Source of the DNA: Pedobacter sp. KBS0701
Lineage (GTDB): Bacteria; Bacteroidota; Bacteroidia; Sphingobacteriales; Sphingobacteriaceae
Direction of reading: 5' to 3'
NCBI RefSeq assembly: GCF_005938645.2
Contig: NZ_CP042171.1
Coordinates: 6,014,001-6,078,000, forward strand
DNA: 64,000 nucleotides
The notes under the pieces were generated by a model. That model made no database searches. It saw nothing but the letters and a program-made list of their open reading frames with translations, and had not been told where the DNA came from. The stretch's first letter is position 1. Each line of letters opens with the position of its first letter. Position numbers and translations under genes: made by a program. Below are positions 42,035 through 51,500 of the stretch, one piece after another.

Positions 42035-43576
42035 ATGAACTGTAAAAAACTATTTGGTGCAATTTTTATTGCTTCGCTGGCATTTGCTGCCTGTAAAAAA
42101 GATTCAACTGATGATCCGATTGTAGATCCTCCGGTCGAAGCCGTTGTTCCAGAAAAAATAGACAGCTTTAAAGAAACTGCATTTATTGATTTAGGCGGTG
42201 AATTCGCTTCAGAAATTTCTGCTTACGATCCCTTAACCAAAAAATTGTTTGTAGTAAGCAATGATGGTGGTGCCAAGGTTGATGTTGTAGACATGAGCAA
42301 GTATCCAAATGTTACCAAATTACAAACCTTAGCCTATACAGCAAACGCTGGTATTAATAGTGTGGCAGTAAATAACGGTTTATTGGCAATCGCTTTAGAT
42401 GGTGCAGATAAACAAGGTAATGGCGATGTTTTGGTGCTGAAAACATCAGATTTATCAGAAGTTAAAAAAATCACCGTAGGTGCTATGCCAGATATGGTAA
42501 CTTTCAGTCCGGATGGAAATTATATTTTATCTGCAAACGAAGGCGAGCCAAATGCAAGCTATACTGTTGATCCCGTTGGAAGCATCTCGGTTATCAATAT
42601 CAAAGATAATTATGTAGTTAAAACGTTTAATTTTGCTGGATTAGAATCAGAAAAATCAAGCCTAATTGCCAATGGATTTCGCATTTATGGCCCAAATGCA
42701 AGTTTTGCCCAAGATATAGAACCAGAGTACATCACCGTAAGTGCAGACTCTAAAAAAGCCTACGTTACCTTACAGGAAAACAATGGCGTAGCAGAAGTTG
42801 ATATCGTTGCAGGCAAAATCAACAAAATCATCCCATTGGGCACTAGGGATTTCAGTATTGCAGAAAATGCCGTTGATTTTACAGTAAAAGATGATAAGCC
42901 AGAATTTAAAACATGGCAGGTTAAGGGTTTTTACCTGCCTGATGCCATATCTTATTTTACCGCAAACGGTAATGCTTACCTGGCCTTGGCCAATGAGGGC
43001 GATACACGTGATTGGTCGAAAGAAACATCCGAAGAAATAGAGGTGGGCAGCAGTAAACTGATCCTAGATCCTGTTAAATTCCCGAATGCGGCAACACTAA
43101 AGTTAAATGAAAATTTGGGTAAACTTATCGTTGCGAAAAATTATGGCGATACGGACGGCGATGGTGATTATGATGAACTGTATTCTTTTAGCACCCGCAG
43201 TTTCAGCATTATTAATGCCAATACTGGTCAGTTAGTGGCCAATATAGGCAAAGAACTGGCGCAAAAAGTGTCGGATGCCGGAAAATATGACCCCAAAAGA
43301 GCAAATAAAAAAGGGGTTGAGGTTGAAGGGATCGCCGTGGCTGAAGTAAACGGGCAAACTTTAGCTTTTATTGGCATGGAACGTGCAGATGCAATTGCTA
43401 TTTATGATGTAACCAATCCGGCAGCACCAAAATTTGTTCAGTTATTCTCTACCGGCGATGCACCGGAAGGTTTGATGTTTGTTAAACCAAAAGATAGCCC
43501 GAATGGCAGAAGTTTATTAATTGTTTCAAATGAAGGAGATGGTACCGTTCGGTTTTATCAACCCGATAAGATATAA
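42035..43576 (+). CDS. Choice-of-anchor I family lipoprotein
   Basis: 513 residues. A lipoprotein signal ends at LAFAACKKD (Cys20). The body is a beta-propeller of the kind found in choice-of-anchor I proteins: SEISAYDPLTKKLFVVSNDGG, INSVAVNNGLLAIALDG, PDMVTFSPDGNYILSANEGEP, AYLALANEGDTRDW and a calcium-loop-like DTDGDGDYDELYSFSTRSF. The C-terminal GVEVEGIAVAEVNGQTLAFIGMER and SNEGDGTVRFYQ complete the propeller. Function unproven; some family members accompany phosphatase genes. It is flanked by a matching pair of terminator hairpins. Confidence 0.88.
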   Translation: MNCKKLFGAIFIASLAFAACKKDSTDDPIVDPPVEAVVPEKIDSFKETAFIDLGGEFASEISAYDPLTKKLFVVSNDGGAKVDVVDMSKYPNVTKLQTLAYTANAGINSVAVNNGLLAIALDGADKQGNGDVLVLKTSDLSEVKKITVGAMPDMVTFSPDGNYILSANEGEPNASYTVDPVGSISVINIKDNYVVKTFNFAGLESEKSSLIANGFRIYGPNASFAQDIEPEYITVSADSKKAYVTLQENNGVAEVDIVAGKINKIIPLGTRDFSIAENAVDFTVKDDKPEFKTWQVKGFYLPDAISYFTANGNAYLALANEGDTRDWSKETSEEIEVGSSKLILDPVKFPNAATLKLNENLGKLIVAKNYGDTDGDGDYDELYSFSTRSFSIINANTGQLVANIGKELAQKVSDAGKYDPKRANKKGVEVEGIAVAEVNGQTLAFIGMERADAIAIYDVTNPAAPKFVQLFSTGDAPEGLMFVKPKDSPNGRSLLIVSNEGDGTVRFYQPDKI

Positions 43577-43608
43577 TTTACCTATTCCTTTATTAATTAT
43601 TATGTTTT

Positions 43609-43636
43609 AATCCCGGTATTTATATCGGGATTTTTA
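43609..43636 (+). terminator. Terminator, copy 2 of the shared hairpin
   Basis: TCCCGGTATTTATATCGGGA followed by TTTTTATATA, 33 bases after the stop codon of the choice-of-anchor gene. The same 20-base hairpin occurs at 41810. Confidence 0.88.
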
Positions 43637-43696
43637 TATATAATTCATTTCTATAAACAAAGAATAAAAACTAAGCCCTATATTGCGCTACAAAAT

Positions 43697-43862
43697 AAAA
43701 CTTTAGGGGTGCCTTCAAATAAGTTGGCTGAGAATATACCCTTTTTGAGGTTAAAGGCAGAAGTAAAAAGGTAGAGGGTTAGTTTCCTTCAGCCTTAAAA
43801 TCCTCCAGCCATCAACCTCAAATGGACCTGATCCGGATCATGCTGGCGTAGGAAATTAGTTT
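43697..43862 (+). promoter_or_regulatory. TPP (thiamin pyrophosphate) riboswitch
   Basis: The conserved core is present in order: AGGGGTGCC at 43705, GGCTGAGAATATACCC at ~43726-43741, then ACCTGATCCGG at ~43826 and CATGCTGGCGTAGG at ~43839. A 9-bp stem TTTGAGGTT (43744) / AACCTCAAA (43814) makes an extended P3 arm enclosing about 60 bases, longer than the common short form. The outer P1 stem is AAACT/AGTTT. A small hairpin AAATGCC-TTC-GGCATTT at 43881-43897 follows, without a T-run. It controls thiD-tenA: bound TPP is expected to lower their expression. Confidence 0.93.
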
Positions 43863-43923
43863 GTCTGCAATAATTGCATAAAATGCCTTCGGCATTTGAA
43901 GACTCCTGAAGTTGTACAACAAA

Positions 43924-44757
43924 ATGAAGTCTTTAGCAATGGATTACATTCAAGTATTAACAATTGCCGGCTCAGATAGTGGGGGTGGGGCTGGCATTCA
44001 GGCCGATTTGAAGACCTTTTCGGCCCTGGGCTGTTTTGGTACATCGGTAATTACAGCGGTAACTGCACAGAATACGCTAGGGGTGCGTTCAGTGCATGGT
44101 ATTCCGGCTGCAATGATTAAAGATCAGTTACAGGCAGTATTGGATGATATAGCACCAGTGGCCATTAAAATTGGAATGATTAACCGTGCCGAAGTGGTAC
44201 AGGTGATTGAAAAAGAACTAAAAGCTTACCAGCAATCTGTTCCTGTTATTTTAGATCCGGTAATGGTCGCTACCAGCGGTCACCGCTTAATCGAACCCGA
44301 TACCGTTAACCAATTAGTAGAAAAATTGTTCCCTATCGTTAGTTTGGTTACACCAAATATAGATGAGGCCATAATCCTTTCGGAACAAAAAATCAATAAC
44401 CTCGATGATATGGTTGCGGCAGGGAAGAAAATCATCGAAAAAGGCGCAAAAGCAGTTTTAGTTAAAGGTGGTCATTTGGCTGGGCCGATTATTTACGATG
44501 TGCTCATTTCTGGTACTGAAATTCCGGTGGTTTTAGAAAGTGCCTTTATTGCTTCTAAAAATCTACATGGAACGGGTTGTACACTTTCATCGGCTATAGC
44601 TGCCGAAATGGCGAAAGGCAACAATTTATTATCCGCAATTAAAAATGCAAAAAACTACATCAGCCAGGCCTTAAAAGCTGGTAGCGAAGTAAAAACAGGT
44701 GAAGGTAATGGGCCGCTAAACCACTTTTTCGAACCTTTAAGATTAATTATCCAATGA
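43924..44757 (+). CDS. thiD: Hydroxymethylpyrimidine/phosphomethylpyrimidine kinase
   Basis: 277 residues from the ATG at 43924; the ATG at 43939 (MDYIQVLTIAGSDSGGG) is at least as likely. ThiD phosphorylates HMP to HMP-PP for thiamin synthesis. Signatures are TIAGSDSGGGAGIQADLKTF near the start, ILDPVMVATSGHRL at ~110-120, LVTPNIDEA and LHGTGCTLSSAIAAEMA (GTGC anion hole/catalytic Cys). It is the first gene after the TPP riboswitch and overlaps tenA by 4 bases (ATGA), so the two are coupled. Confidence 0.97.
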   Translation: MKSLAMDYIQVLTIAGSDSGGGAGIQADLKTFSALGCFGTSVITAVTAQNTLGVRSVHGIPAAMIKDQLQAVLDDIAPVAIKIGMINRAEVVQVIEKELKAYQQSVPVILDPVMVATSGHRLIEPDTVNQLVEKLFPIVSLVTPNIDEAIILSEQKINNLDDMVAAGKKIIEKGAKAVLVKGGHLAGPIIYDVLISGTEIPVVLESAFIASKNLHGTGCTLSSAIAAEMAKGNNLLSAIKNAKNYISQALKAGSEVKTGEGNGPLNHFFEPLRLIIQ

Positions 44758-45407
44758 AGTGGAGCGACGATGCCTGGGAACGGGTTAAACCCATTTATAA
44801 TAAAATTTTAACCATGCCCTTTAATAAGGAGCTGAGCAATGGTACCTTACCGAAAGAAAAATTTATCTTCTATTTAGTACAGGATGCCTATTACCTTTTA
44901 GAATTTGGGCGGACGCTAAGCACTATTAGCGGGCGTATGCAAGATGCAGATTTGGTAATGGCTTTTGCCGGATTTTCTACAGGCGCTATATTTGCCGAGC
45001 GGAGTTTGCACGAAAGTTACTTTGTAGAATTTGGTTTAGCAAGCCAGGTGCAACCCACTCCATCTACACTCTTGTACACCAATTATATTCTTAGTCAGGC
45101 TGCGTACGCCAATGTAGAAATAGCAGTAGCGGCTGTTTTGCCCTGCTTTTGGATTTATAAAGCGGTGGGCGATCATATTTTCGCTCAACAGACCAATGAT
45201 CAAAATCCCTATAAGAGATGGATTGATATGTATGCAGGAATCGAATTTGCTGCAGCAGTTGAAAAAGCAATTGATATTACAAATCAACTGGCAGCACAGG
45301 CCAATGCCGCAACTCAACAAAAAATGCTGGATGCTTTCGAAATGGCAACCCGTTTAGAATGGATGTTCTGGGATAGTGCTTATGAATTGGAAAAATGGAA
45401 AATCTAA
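44754..45407 (+). CDS. tenA: TenA-family thiaminase II / aminopyrimidine hydrolase
   Basis: 217 residues, helical. TenA hydrolyses aminomethyl-HMP or degraded thiamin to recover HMP. Catalytic C131 sits in AAVLPCFWIYKAVG; FYLVQDAYYLLEFGR and YAGIEFAAAVEKAI are conserved helices, and the C-terminal RLEWMFWDSAYELEKW carries the active-site Glu region. Coupled to thiD and under the TPP riboswitch, this pair fits salvage of pyrimidine: TenA frees HMP and ThiD phosphorylates it. No thiC, thiE or thiG is in the window. Confidence 0.96.
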   Translation: MKWSDDAWERVKPIYNKILTMPFNKELSNGTLPKEKFIFYLVQDAYYLLEFGRTLSTISGRMQDADLVMAFAGFSTGAIFAERSLHESYFVEFGLASQVQPTPSTLLYTNYILSQAAYANVEIAVAAVLPCFWIYKAVGDHIFAQQTNDQNPYKRWIDMYAGIEFAAAVEKAIDITNQLAAQANAATQQKMLDAFEMATRLEWMFWDSAYELEKWKI

Positions 45408-45513
45408 TATTTTAACCCTATAAGCAACAAATTTTTGATAAAATGTTAAAAACTTGTCGGTATTTCCAATAGATTTAAAGAACTTTGCAGTTCTATAATT
45501 TTAAGACATCACT

Positions 45514-46719
45514 TTGGAAGAAAGCACGCAAGAACAGGAAATTTTAAATAGACAAGAAGATAAACCTGTATTAGCACAAAGCTCTCCAAAACAAGTACGT
45601 TTAGCCATATCTGCCTTTTACTTTATGCAAGGGGTCTGTTTTGCAAGTTGGGCCAGTAGGATTCCAACTTTTAAAGCTTCAATGGGTTTAAATGATGCAG
45701 AACTAGGCTCTATTCTTTTTGCATTACCTGCAGGACAGATCATTACCATGTTTTTTTCTGCAAAACTGACCACACATTTCGGTAGTAAAAAAATGCTCAG
45801 GGCAACTGCGCCATTATATGCAATTGCCTTAACTTTTTTAGCACTAGCCACTACTGGTTGGCAACTGGCTGCTTTTTTGGTTTTATTCGGCATAACAGGT
45901 AATCTTTGTAACATCGCCTTAAATACACAGGGTGTTGCCGGCGAAAACTATTACGGCAAACCTATTATGAGTTCTTTTCATGGCGCCTGGAGTATCGGTA
46001 ATTTAACCGGTGCATTAATTGCGCTCGGTTTGGTTAACTTAAAATTAGGCATGTATACCCATTTTTGGATTATTGCCCTAATATCTTTAACCAATGTAAC
46101 CCTTAACTGGAAAAAGTTGCTGAACTATAATAAACCAGATACCGTAATTGAGAAGACAAAGTTTTTTACCATGCCACAAGGTATTTTAGTGTTATTGGGT
46201 GTTATCGCATTTTGTAGTATGGCTACGGAAGGTACAATGTTCGATTGGAGCGCTATTTATTTTGAAGATGTGGTGAAGTTACCTCATAATAGGGCGATTA
46301 TTGGTTATGCATCGTTTATGTTTATGATGGCAAGTGGAAGGTTTTTGGGCGTATACTTGATCGGTAAATTTGGGCGGAAAAACCTGTTGCAGATCAGTGG
46401 TGCCATTATATCGATAGGTATGGCACTTGCCGTAATATTCCCGAATCTGATTGTTGCCATTTTTGGCTTTATGCTTATTGGCTTGGGCGTTTCGAGTATT
46501 GTACCGATGGTATATAGCATAGCGGGTAATAACAAAAAAGTGCCTGCTGGTAAAGCCATAACCATGGTTTCGAGTATCGGTTATTTTGCTTTTTTGTTTG
46601 GTCCGCCCTTAATTGGTTATGTTTCGCAATTATCGAGCTTGCGTTATTCTTTTGGAATCATTTCCGTTTTTGGCCTGCTGATTACTTTTCTGGTTACGAA
46701 AATAAAGGAGATAAATTAG
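45514..46719 (+). CDS. MFS transporter (YbjJ-like)
   Basis: 401 residues starting at a TTG; about 12 membrane helices. An acidic cytoplasmic N-tail (EESTQEQEILNRQEDK) precedes helix 1. GVCFASWASRIPTFKASMGLNDAELG at ~45-70 and GSKKMLRATAPLYA in the helix 2-3 loop recall the YbjJ/AraJ group, and NTQGVAGE-YYGKPIMSSFHGAWSIGN is a conserved stretch of it. Substrate unknown. It is 106 bases after tenA and has its own start region, so riboswitch control is not shown, though a thiamin-related substrate is possible. Confidence 0.9.
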   Translation: MEESTQEQEILNRQEDKPVLAQSSPKQVRLAISAFYFMQGVCFASWASRIPTFKASMGLNDAELGSILFALPAGQIITMFFSAKLTTHFGSKKMLRATAPLYAIALTFLALATTGWQLAAFLVLFGITGNLCNIALNTQGVAGENYYGKPIMSSFHGAWSIGNLTGALIALGLVNLKLGMYTHFWIIALISLTNVTLNWKKLLNYNKPDTVIEKTKFFTMPQGILVLLGVIAFCSMATEGTMFDWSAIYFEDVVKLPHNRAIIGYASFMFMMASGRFLGVYLIGKFGRKNLLQISGAIISIGMALAVIFPNLIVAIFGFMLIGLGVSSIVPMVYSIAGNNKKVPAGKAITMVSSIGYFAFLFGPPLIGYVSQLSSLRYSFGIISVFGLLITFLVTKIKEIN

Positions 46720-46750
46720 GATTTTGTTCCTTAAAAAATCTATCGGTTAT

Positions 46751-46989
46751 TTGGAGCGCAAGGTCACTACAAAAAAAATACATTTCTTCCCGTTTTTCGC
46801 TTGTACGCTTCGCTTCCTCGTACCTCGTTGCTACAGGGTACCACTTCAACCGGGGCTAATTGGCCAAAACAGCTTTTCATTTTAAGGGTTGCAGGATGCA
46901 GAATCCCTGTTCCTAAACCCGATTGCAGCGAGCATCCCGATTTTTAATCGGGATAAAGCGCAAAGCGGGACTACAAGCCTCCATGAACC
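46751..46989 (+). repeat. ~240-bp interspersed repeat, copy A
   Basis: Runs from GGAGCGCAAGGTCACTACA through CGCTTGTACGCTTCG, TACCTCGTTGCTACAGGGTA, CTTCAACCGGGGCTAATTGG, CCAAAACAGC, CTGTTCCTAAACCCGATTGC, a CATCCCGATTTTTAATCGGG hairpin and AAAGCGGGACTACAAGCC. The inverse complement of 61041-61290 matches it nearly throughout. It fills most of the 379-base gap between the MFS gene and the 47099 gene; no reading frame looks coding. Confidence 0.88.
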
Positions 46990-47098
46990 ACTGTATGCTC
47001 ATTTCCAAATCTTAAGATGCTAAAATGTCTTAATTTATTTCGGTGGTTAAAACACCAATAGATAGAATAATAAGCTTAAATTTTCTTCAATGTCTTAT

Positions 47099-47902
47099 CT
47101 ATTCTTTCCTGATTATCCCATGTTCCTTCAGTGTAGCAACAGCAAGTTCGATCAACCTGAAATTTTCTTCCAGATGCCCGTGCTGCACTTCTACATTGAT
47201 ATAAGGGATATTATTTTGCATGGCATAAACCGATAGGGAACCATCATTGGAAGCAAATTTAGATTGAAGAATTACATTCACGTTTGCCTTTTTTAAGCTG
47301 CTGAATAATCTTGGCTCGGTTACGTAAATAAGATCGTCACCATCCATCTGGAAGTTAATGTAAACGGAATCGGCGGTGCTGGCTAAATCGTAACCTGGTA
47401 AATAAGACGAGATTCCAAAACCACCATCGGCATTGTTATGGAGGGTTAAAAAATAACCCGTAGTTTTTGGATCGTAAAAATCTACAATTTGCTTTCCTGC
47501 ATTTAATATGGCTTTTTCAACTTCGTTAGAGCTGAACTGGTTTTTCTTTAACCTGGTATTAACCCCCACTTCGGTGTAGATCGCATTAGGGTCTATGCGG
47601 TACTGGTCGTCCATATAGCTGAAATAATAATCCCGAACGGCTCCGTACTGACTGTCGATCAATTCACCGCCATACCATCGGATATAATCAAAACCAGCCT
47701 TTACACCCGTATCTTCATTATCGTGTACCACCAAAAATTTTACACCATTGGGTTTATAGCTGTATTTTACTAAGGTAATATCCAAATTATAGAGTTTAAT
47801 AAAGCTCGAATCAGTACGCATAGCTGCAAAAACAGGAGGGTGTTGCGCTTTTACAAGGAGTGTAGAACAGATTAGGAACAGGCTAAGAATGATTTTGAAC
47901 AT
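47099..47902 (-). CDS. Secreted putative Zn hydrolase with amidase_3-like motifs
   Basis: 267 residues from the ATG giving a proper signal peptide (MFKIILSLFLICSTLLVKAQ); the frame could extend 9 codons further up, but those residues precede the signal. Three motifs are spaced as in N-acetylmuramoyl-L-alanine amidase_3 enzymes: VVHDNEDTGVKAG (H60, E63), FLTLHNNADGG (H155) and INVEVQHGH (E238, H241). This suggests a metal hydrolase acting on peptidoglycan or a related amide, but the standard GHGG start is missing, so a different activity is possible. No binding domain is seen. Confidence 0.7.
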   Translation of the reverse strand: MFKIILSLFLICSTLLVKAQHPPVFAAMRTDSSFIKLYNLDITLVKYSYKPNGVKFLVVHDNEDTGVKAGFDYIRWYGGELIDSQYGAVRDYYFSYMDDQYRIDPNAIYTEVGVNTRLKKNQFSSNEVEKAILNAGKQIVDFYDPKTTGYFLTLHNNADGGFGISSYLPGYDLASTADSVYINFQMDGDDLIYVTEPRLFSSLKKANVNVILQSKFASNDGSLSVYAMQNNIPYINVEVQHGHLEENFRLIELAVATLKEHGIIRKE

Positions 47903-47929
47903 AATCCCTAATATACAATGTGAGCACAT

Positions 47930-48267
47930 AATTTGTTTGCTGACAACATTGTAGAATTATCTGCGCATGGAAAAAGCAAGTAATTTAAATATGCTTTTAC
48001 ATGTTTCTGAGTTCTTTGGTCTAAAAAAATAGTGGTTCCCGACTATCCCAGAACAATCTTATTAAAATAAAATCTATTATTCGCAGCTAAAACCATGTGT
48101 TTTAGATGTGTTTTCGCTGCGGATAAAACTAGTTTTCATAGTTGATATTAAAAGGCAAAAAAATGGAATTGCTCATTGGAAGAATAGTCAATGGTGTTCA
48201 AAGTGTTACTTTCATCAGTTTTGTTATACCCGCAGAACGCATTCGGTCAATTCATTAAAGCACCACG
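47930..48267. other. Intergenic stretch with no supported gene
   Basis: 338 bases before the repeat at 48268. No clear promoter, frame or RNA. A 67-codon frame at 48108-48311 runs into the repeat and looks accidental. Confidence 0.45.
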
Positions 48268-48352
48268 ATTGTCAGTCTGAGCGTAGTCGAAGACTTTTTG
48301 AGGTTGGTTAATCGTAAATAAATACCCTTCGACTACGCTCAGGGTGACATCT
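48268..48352. repeat. CTTCGACTACGCTCAGG-type element
   Basis: GTCAGTCTGAGCGTAGTCGAAG and, 30 bases on, the near-complement CCTTCGACTACGCTCAGGGTGAC form two long inverted arms. The cleanest example of this class in the window. Confidence 0.78.
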
Positions 48353-48454
48353 TTTGAGATTTATTCCCTTAACTTAATGACATTGTGCATTTGGTTCAGA
48401 TTAATAAGATTTATGATCTTCACTAAACCATGGCTCTTGATTTTTAAAACTCCA

Positions 48455-48483
48455 CAAAAAAGCCCCGATTTGGGGTCGGGGCT
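48455..48483 (-). terminator. Terminator of the RND efflux operon
   Basis: Arms AGCCCCGA (48461-48468) and TCGGGGCT (48476-48483), followed on the minus strand by a T-run. It lies 27 bases after the stop of the RND gene. Confidence 0.92.
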
Positions 48484-48509
48484 AAATTGATTGTTAATCT
48501 GGATGTTTA

Positions 48510-51500
48510 TTAATGTCCGTGATCTAAGTCGTATTCGTTTACATCTTTATGGTCGTATGGTTCAACCATTAACTCGTCGATGGTTTTTCCTTTTTTATTG
48601 AAGCCAAGGCGCTCTAACATTCTGTCGAACATTAAGTACACCACAGGTACCACAATTAAAGTTAAGAACAATGAACTGGTTAATCCACCTACAATAACCC
48701 ATGCCAAACCATTTTTCCATTCGGCACCTGCACCGCTTGCCAGGGCAATTGGAAGCATACCAAATACCATGGCGATGGTTGTCATTAAGATTGGACGTAA
48801 ACGTGCATGGTTAGCCAACACAAGCGCTTCTTTGGTTTCTTTACCTTCAGCTTTTAAGTGGTTGGTAAAATCGACCAGGATAATCGCATTTTTCGCTACG
48901 AGACCCATTAACATAATTAATCCCAAAATGGTAAAGATACCAATTGAATTATTGGTTAAAGCCAGGGCCAACAGGGCTCCGATTACCGCTAGCGGAAGTG
49001 AAAACATCACCACTAATGGATAGATAAAACTATCGTAGAGGGCAACCATAATCAGGTAAACCAAAATGATCGAAGCCAATAAAGCGATACCTAAGGTACC
49101 AAAACCTTCGCTTTGGTTCTCCTGATCACCCGCCCAACTATAACTTACGCCAATTGGCGCTTTGAGTTTGCCATTTTTTTGCATCTCTTCCAGTTTTGCC
49201 TGGAATTCTGCAACCACGGTTCCTGTTGGTCTACCGATTGATTGGGCCTTAACTGATACTGAAGTCGATTTATTTAAACGCTCCAGTTGACTTGGTCCTG
49301 AACCTTCAGTAATGGTTGCAAACTGCGATAACTTAATCTGTTTGCCATCATTATTTACAAAAATCAGGTTACGTACGTCGTCAATGTTCTGGCGGTTAAA
49401 GTTTTGATACTGGATATTGATATCATATTCGTATTCGCCTTTTCTGTATTTGCCATCCGTGTTACCCGCAAAAGCAGTCTGCATGGTAGAACCTACGGTT
49501 TGTAGCGTTAAGCCAACTGCCGACATCTTATCACGGTCTACCTGAACGTTAATTTCAGGCGTTCCTTTTTCTACCGATAATTTAATCTCTGTAGCACCAG
49601 GAATAGAAGCAAGTACTTTCTGTGCACCTTCGGCATATTTCAAAGCACTATCCAAATCAGAACCCATTACCACCAACTGGATCGGTGCATTTTCTGCAAT
49701 ACCCAAAATACTGATTGGAACGGTTTTTACTTTTGCACCAATTAATTCTTTTGCCAGTGCACGGCTCATTTTCGTTGCAAAAATATCTGAAGAAACACCT
49801 TCACGTTCATCACGCTCAACAAGTTTTACGTTGATCTCCGATTTATAGGCTGTTGCCTGCGTACCACCGAAATCACCTGTCGATTGTCCTACAGTTGTAA
49901 TTAATTGTGTAATCTCTGGTTGTTTATCTAAGAAAGCCTCGGCTTTTTGTGTTAAGAAGTTGGTTTGCTCTAAAGAAGCATCTTTTGGTAACTCCAGCTG
50001 AACCAAGAACTCACCTTTATCTGATTTAGGGAAGAACTCAGAACCAATAAAACCGCCTACCAATAAACCGCAAGAACTTAAGAACATCACCACTACGGCA
50101 ACTAAAGTAAGTGCTTTATGGTTTAACGACCATGTTAATATACTGGTAATCCAAAGGGTAAATTTCTTTAACTGTTTTTCGAACCAGAGAATGAAACGGC
50201 CAAATATGTTTTTACCTTCAATATGTTCCAATTTACCGAAACGAGAGAAGATCAATGGTACAATAGTAAATGAAGCGACCAACGAAAGTAAAGTTGCAAT
50301 AATTACCACAATACAAAACTGACGTAAGATGTTAGATACTAATCCGGTACTTACCGCAATCGGGAAGAACACCACCACAATTACGAAAGTAATGGATACA
50401 ACCGTAAAACCGATCTCTCTTGTCGCATCAGATGCTGCCCTTACCTTGTTTTTACCCATCTCCATGTGTCGCTGGATGTTCTCCAGTACCACAATCGCAT
50501 CATCCACCAGGATACCTACCACGAGTGATAGCCCCAACAGCGACATTAAGTTTAAAGTAAAGCCGAACAAGCTGATTCCGATAAAGGTGGCAATTAACGA
50601 AACCGGAATGGATACCATTACAATTAACGCATTACGTAAGCTGTGCAGGAAGAAAAGCATTACGAAGGCCACCAAGATAACCGCAAGAATTAAATCGTGG
50701 ATTACCGCATCGGCTGATTCTAAGGTAAAGATTGAACTGTCGTTAACAATTCTGATATCAAGCTTATTGGCTGCATATTCAGTTTTAAGTTTGGCAATAA
50801 TGGCGTGTACACCTTTACTTACCTCTACTGCATTCGCATCACTTTGTTTAATGATCTGGATAGCGATAGACGCTTTACGATCGATACGTGCCAGTTTCTC
50901 GGTTTCTTTTTGCGAATCCTGAACATCGGCTACATCACCTAAGCGGATCTGTGCTCCATCTTTAGTTGTTGTTAAAACAAGGTTTCTCAATTCTTCCATA
51001 CTTCTGTATTTACCCGATAAACGGATTAATACATCCTGATTCTGCGTTTTAACACTTCCAGTAGGGAAATCGAGGTTAGAACTCAAAATTAATTGTTGCA
51101 CCTGAGGAACCGAAAGGTTGTAGCCCTGGAGTTTATTGGCATCTAACGAAACCTGAATTTCGCGTTCTGAACCACCAACAAGGTTAACCTGTGCAATACC
51201 ACTTACCCTCGAAATTACCGGAGCTATACGTTTATCGATTAAATCGTAAAAGGTAATATCATCCATATTGGCTGATGCCGACATGGTAATTACCGGTAAA
51301 TCATCCAAAGAGAATTTACTTAACGACGGCGTTTTTACATCCTCAGGCAGATCAGAAAGAATGGCGTTTACCTTTCTTTGTGCGTCATTTAAGGAAATAT
51401 CGATGTTTGCCGCATCAGTTAAGGTGATGGTAACAGTTGATAAACTCTCAAACGATACAGAATTGATTTTCTTAATGTTTTCCATCGATGATACCGCATC

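Noticed and set aside
45408..45513. Riboswitch control of the MFS transporter
   Set aside because: No second TPP core lies upstream and the gene is separated from tenA by 106 bases; cotranscription is not shown.
48108..48311. 67-codon frame in the 47930-48509 gap
   Set aside because: It ends inside a repeat and shows no domain or start signal.
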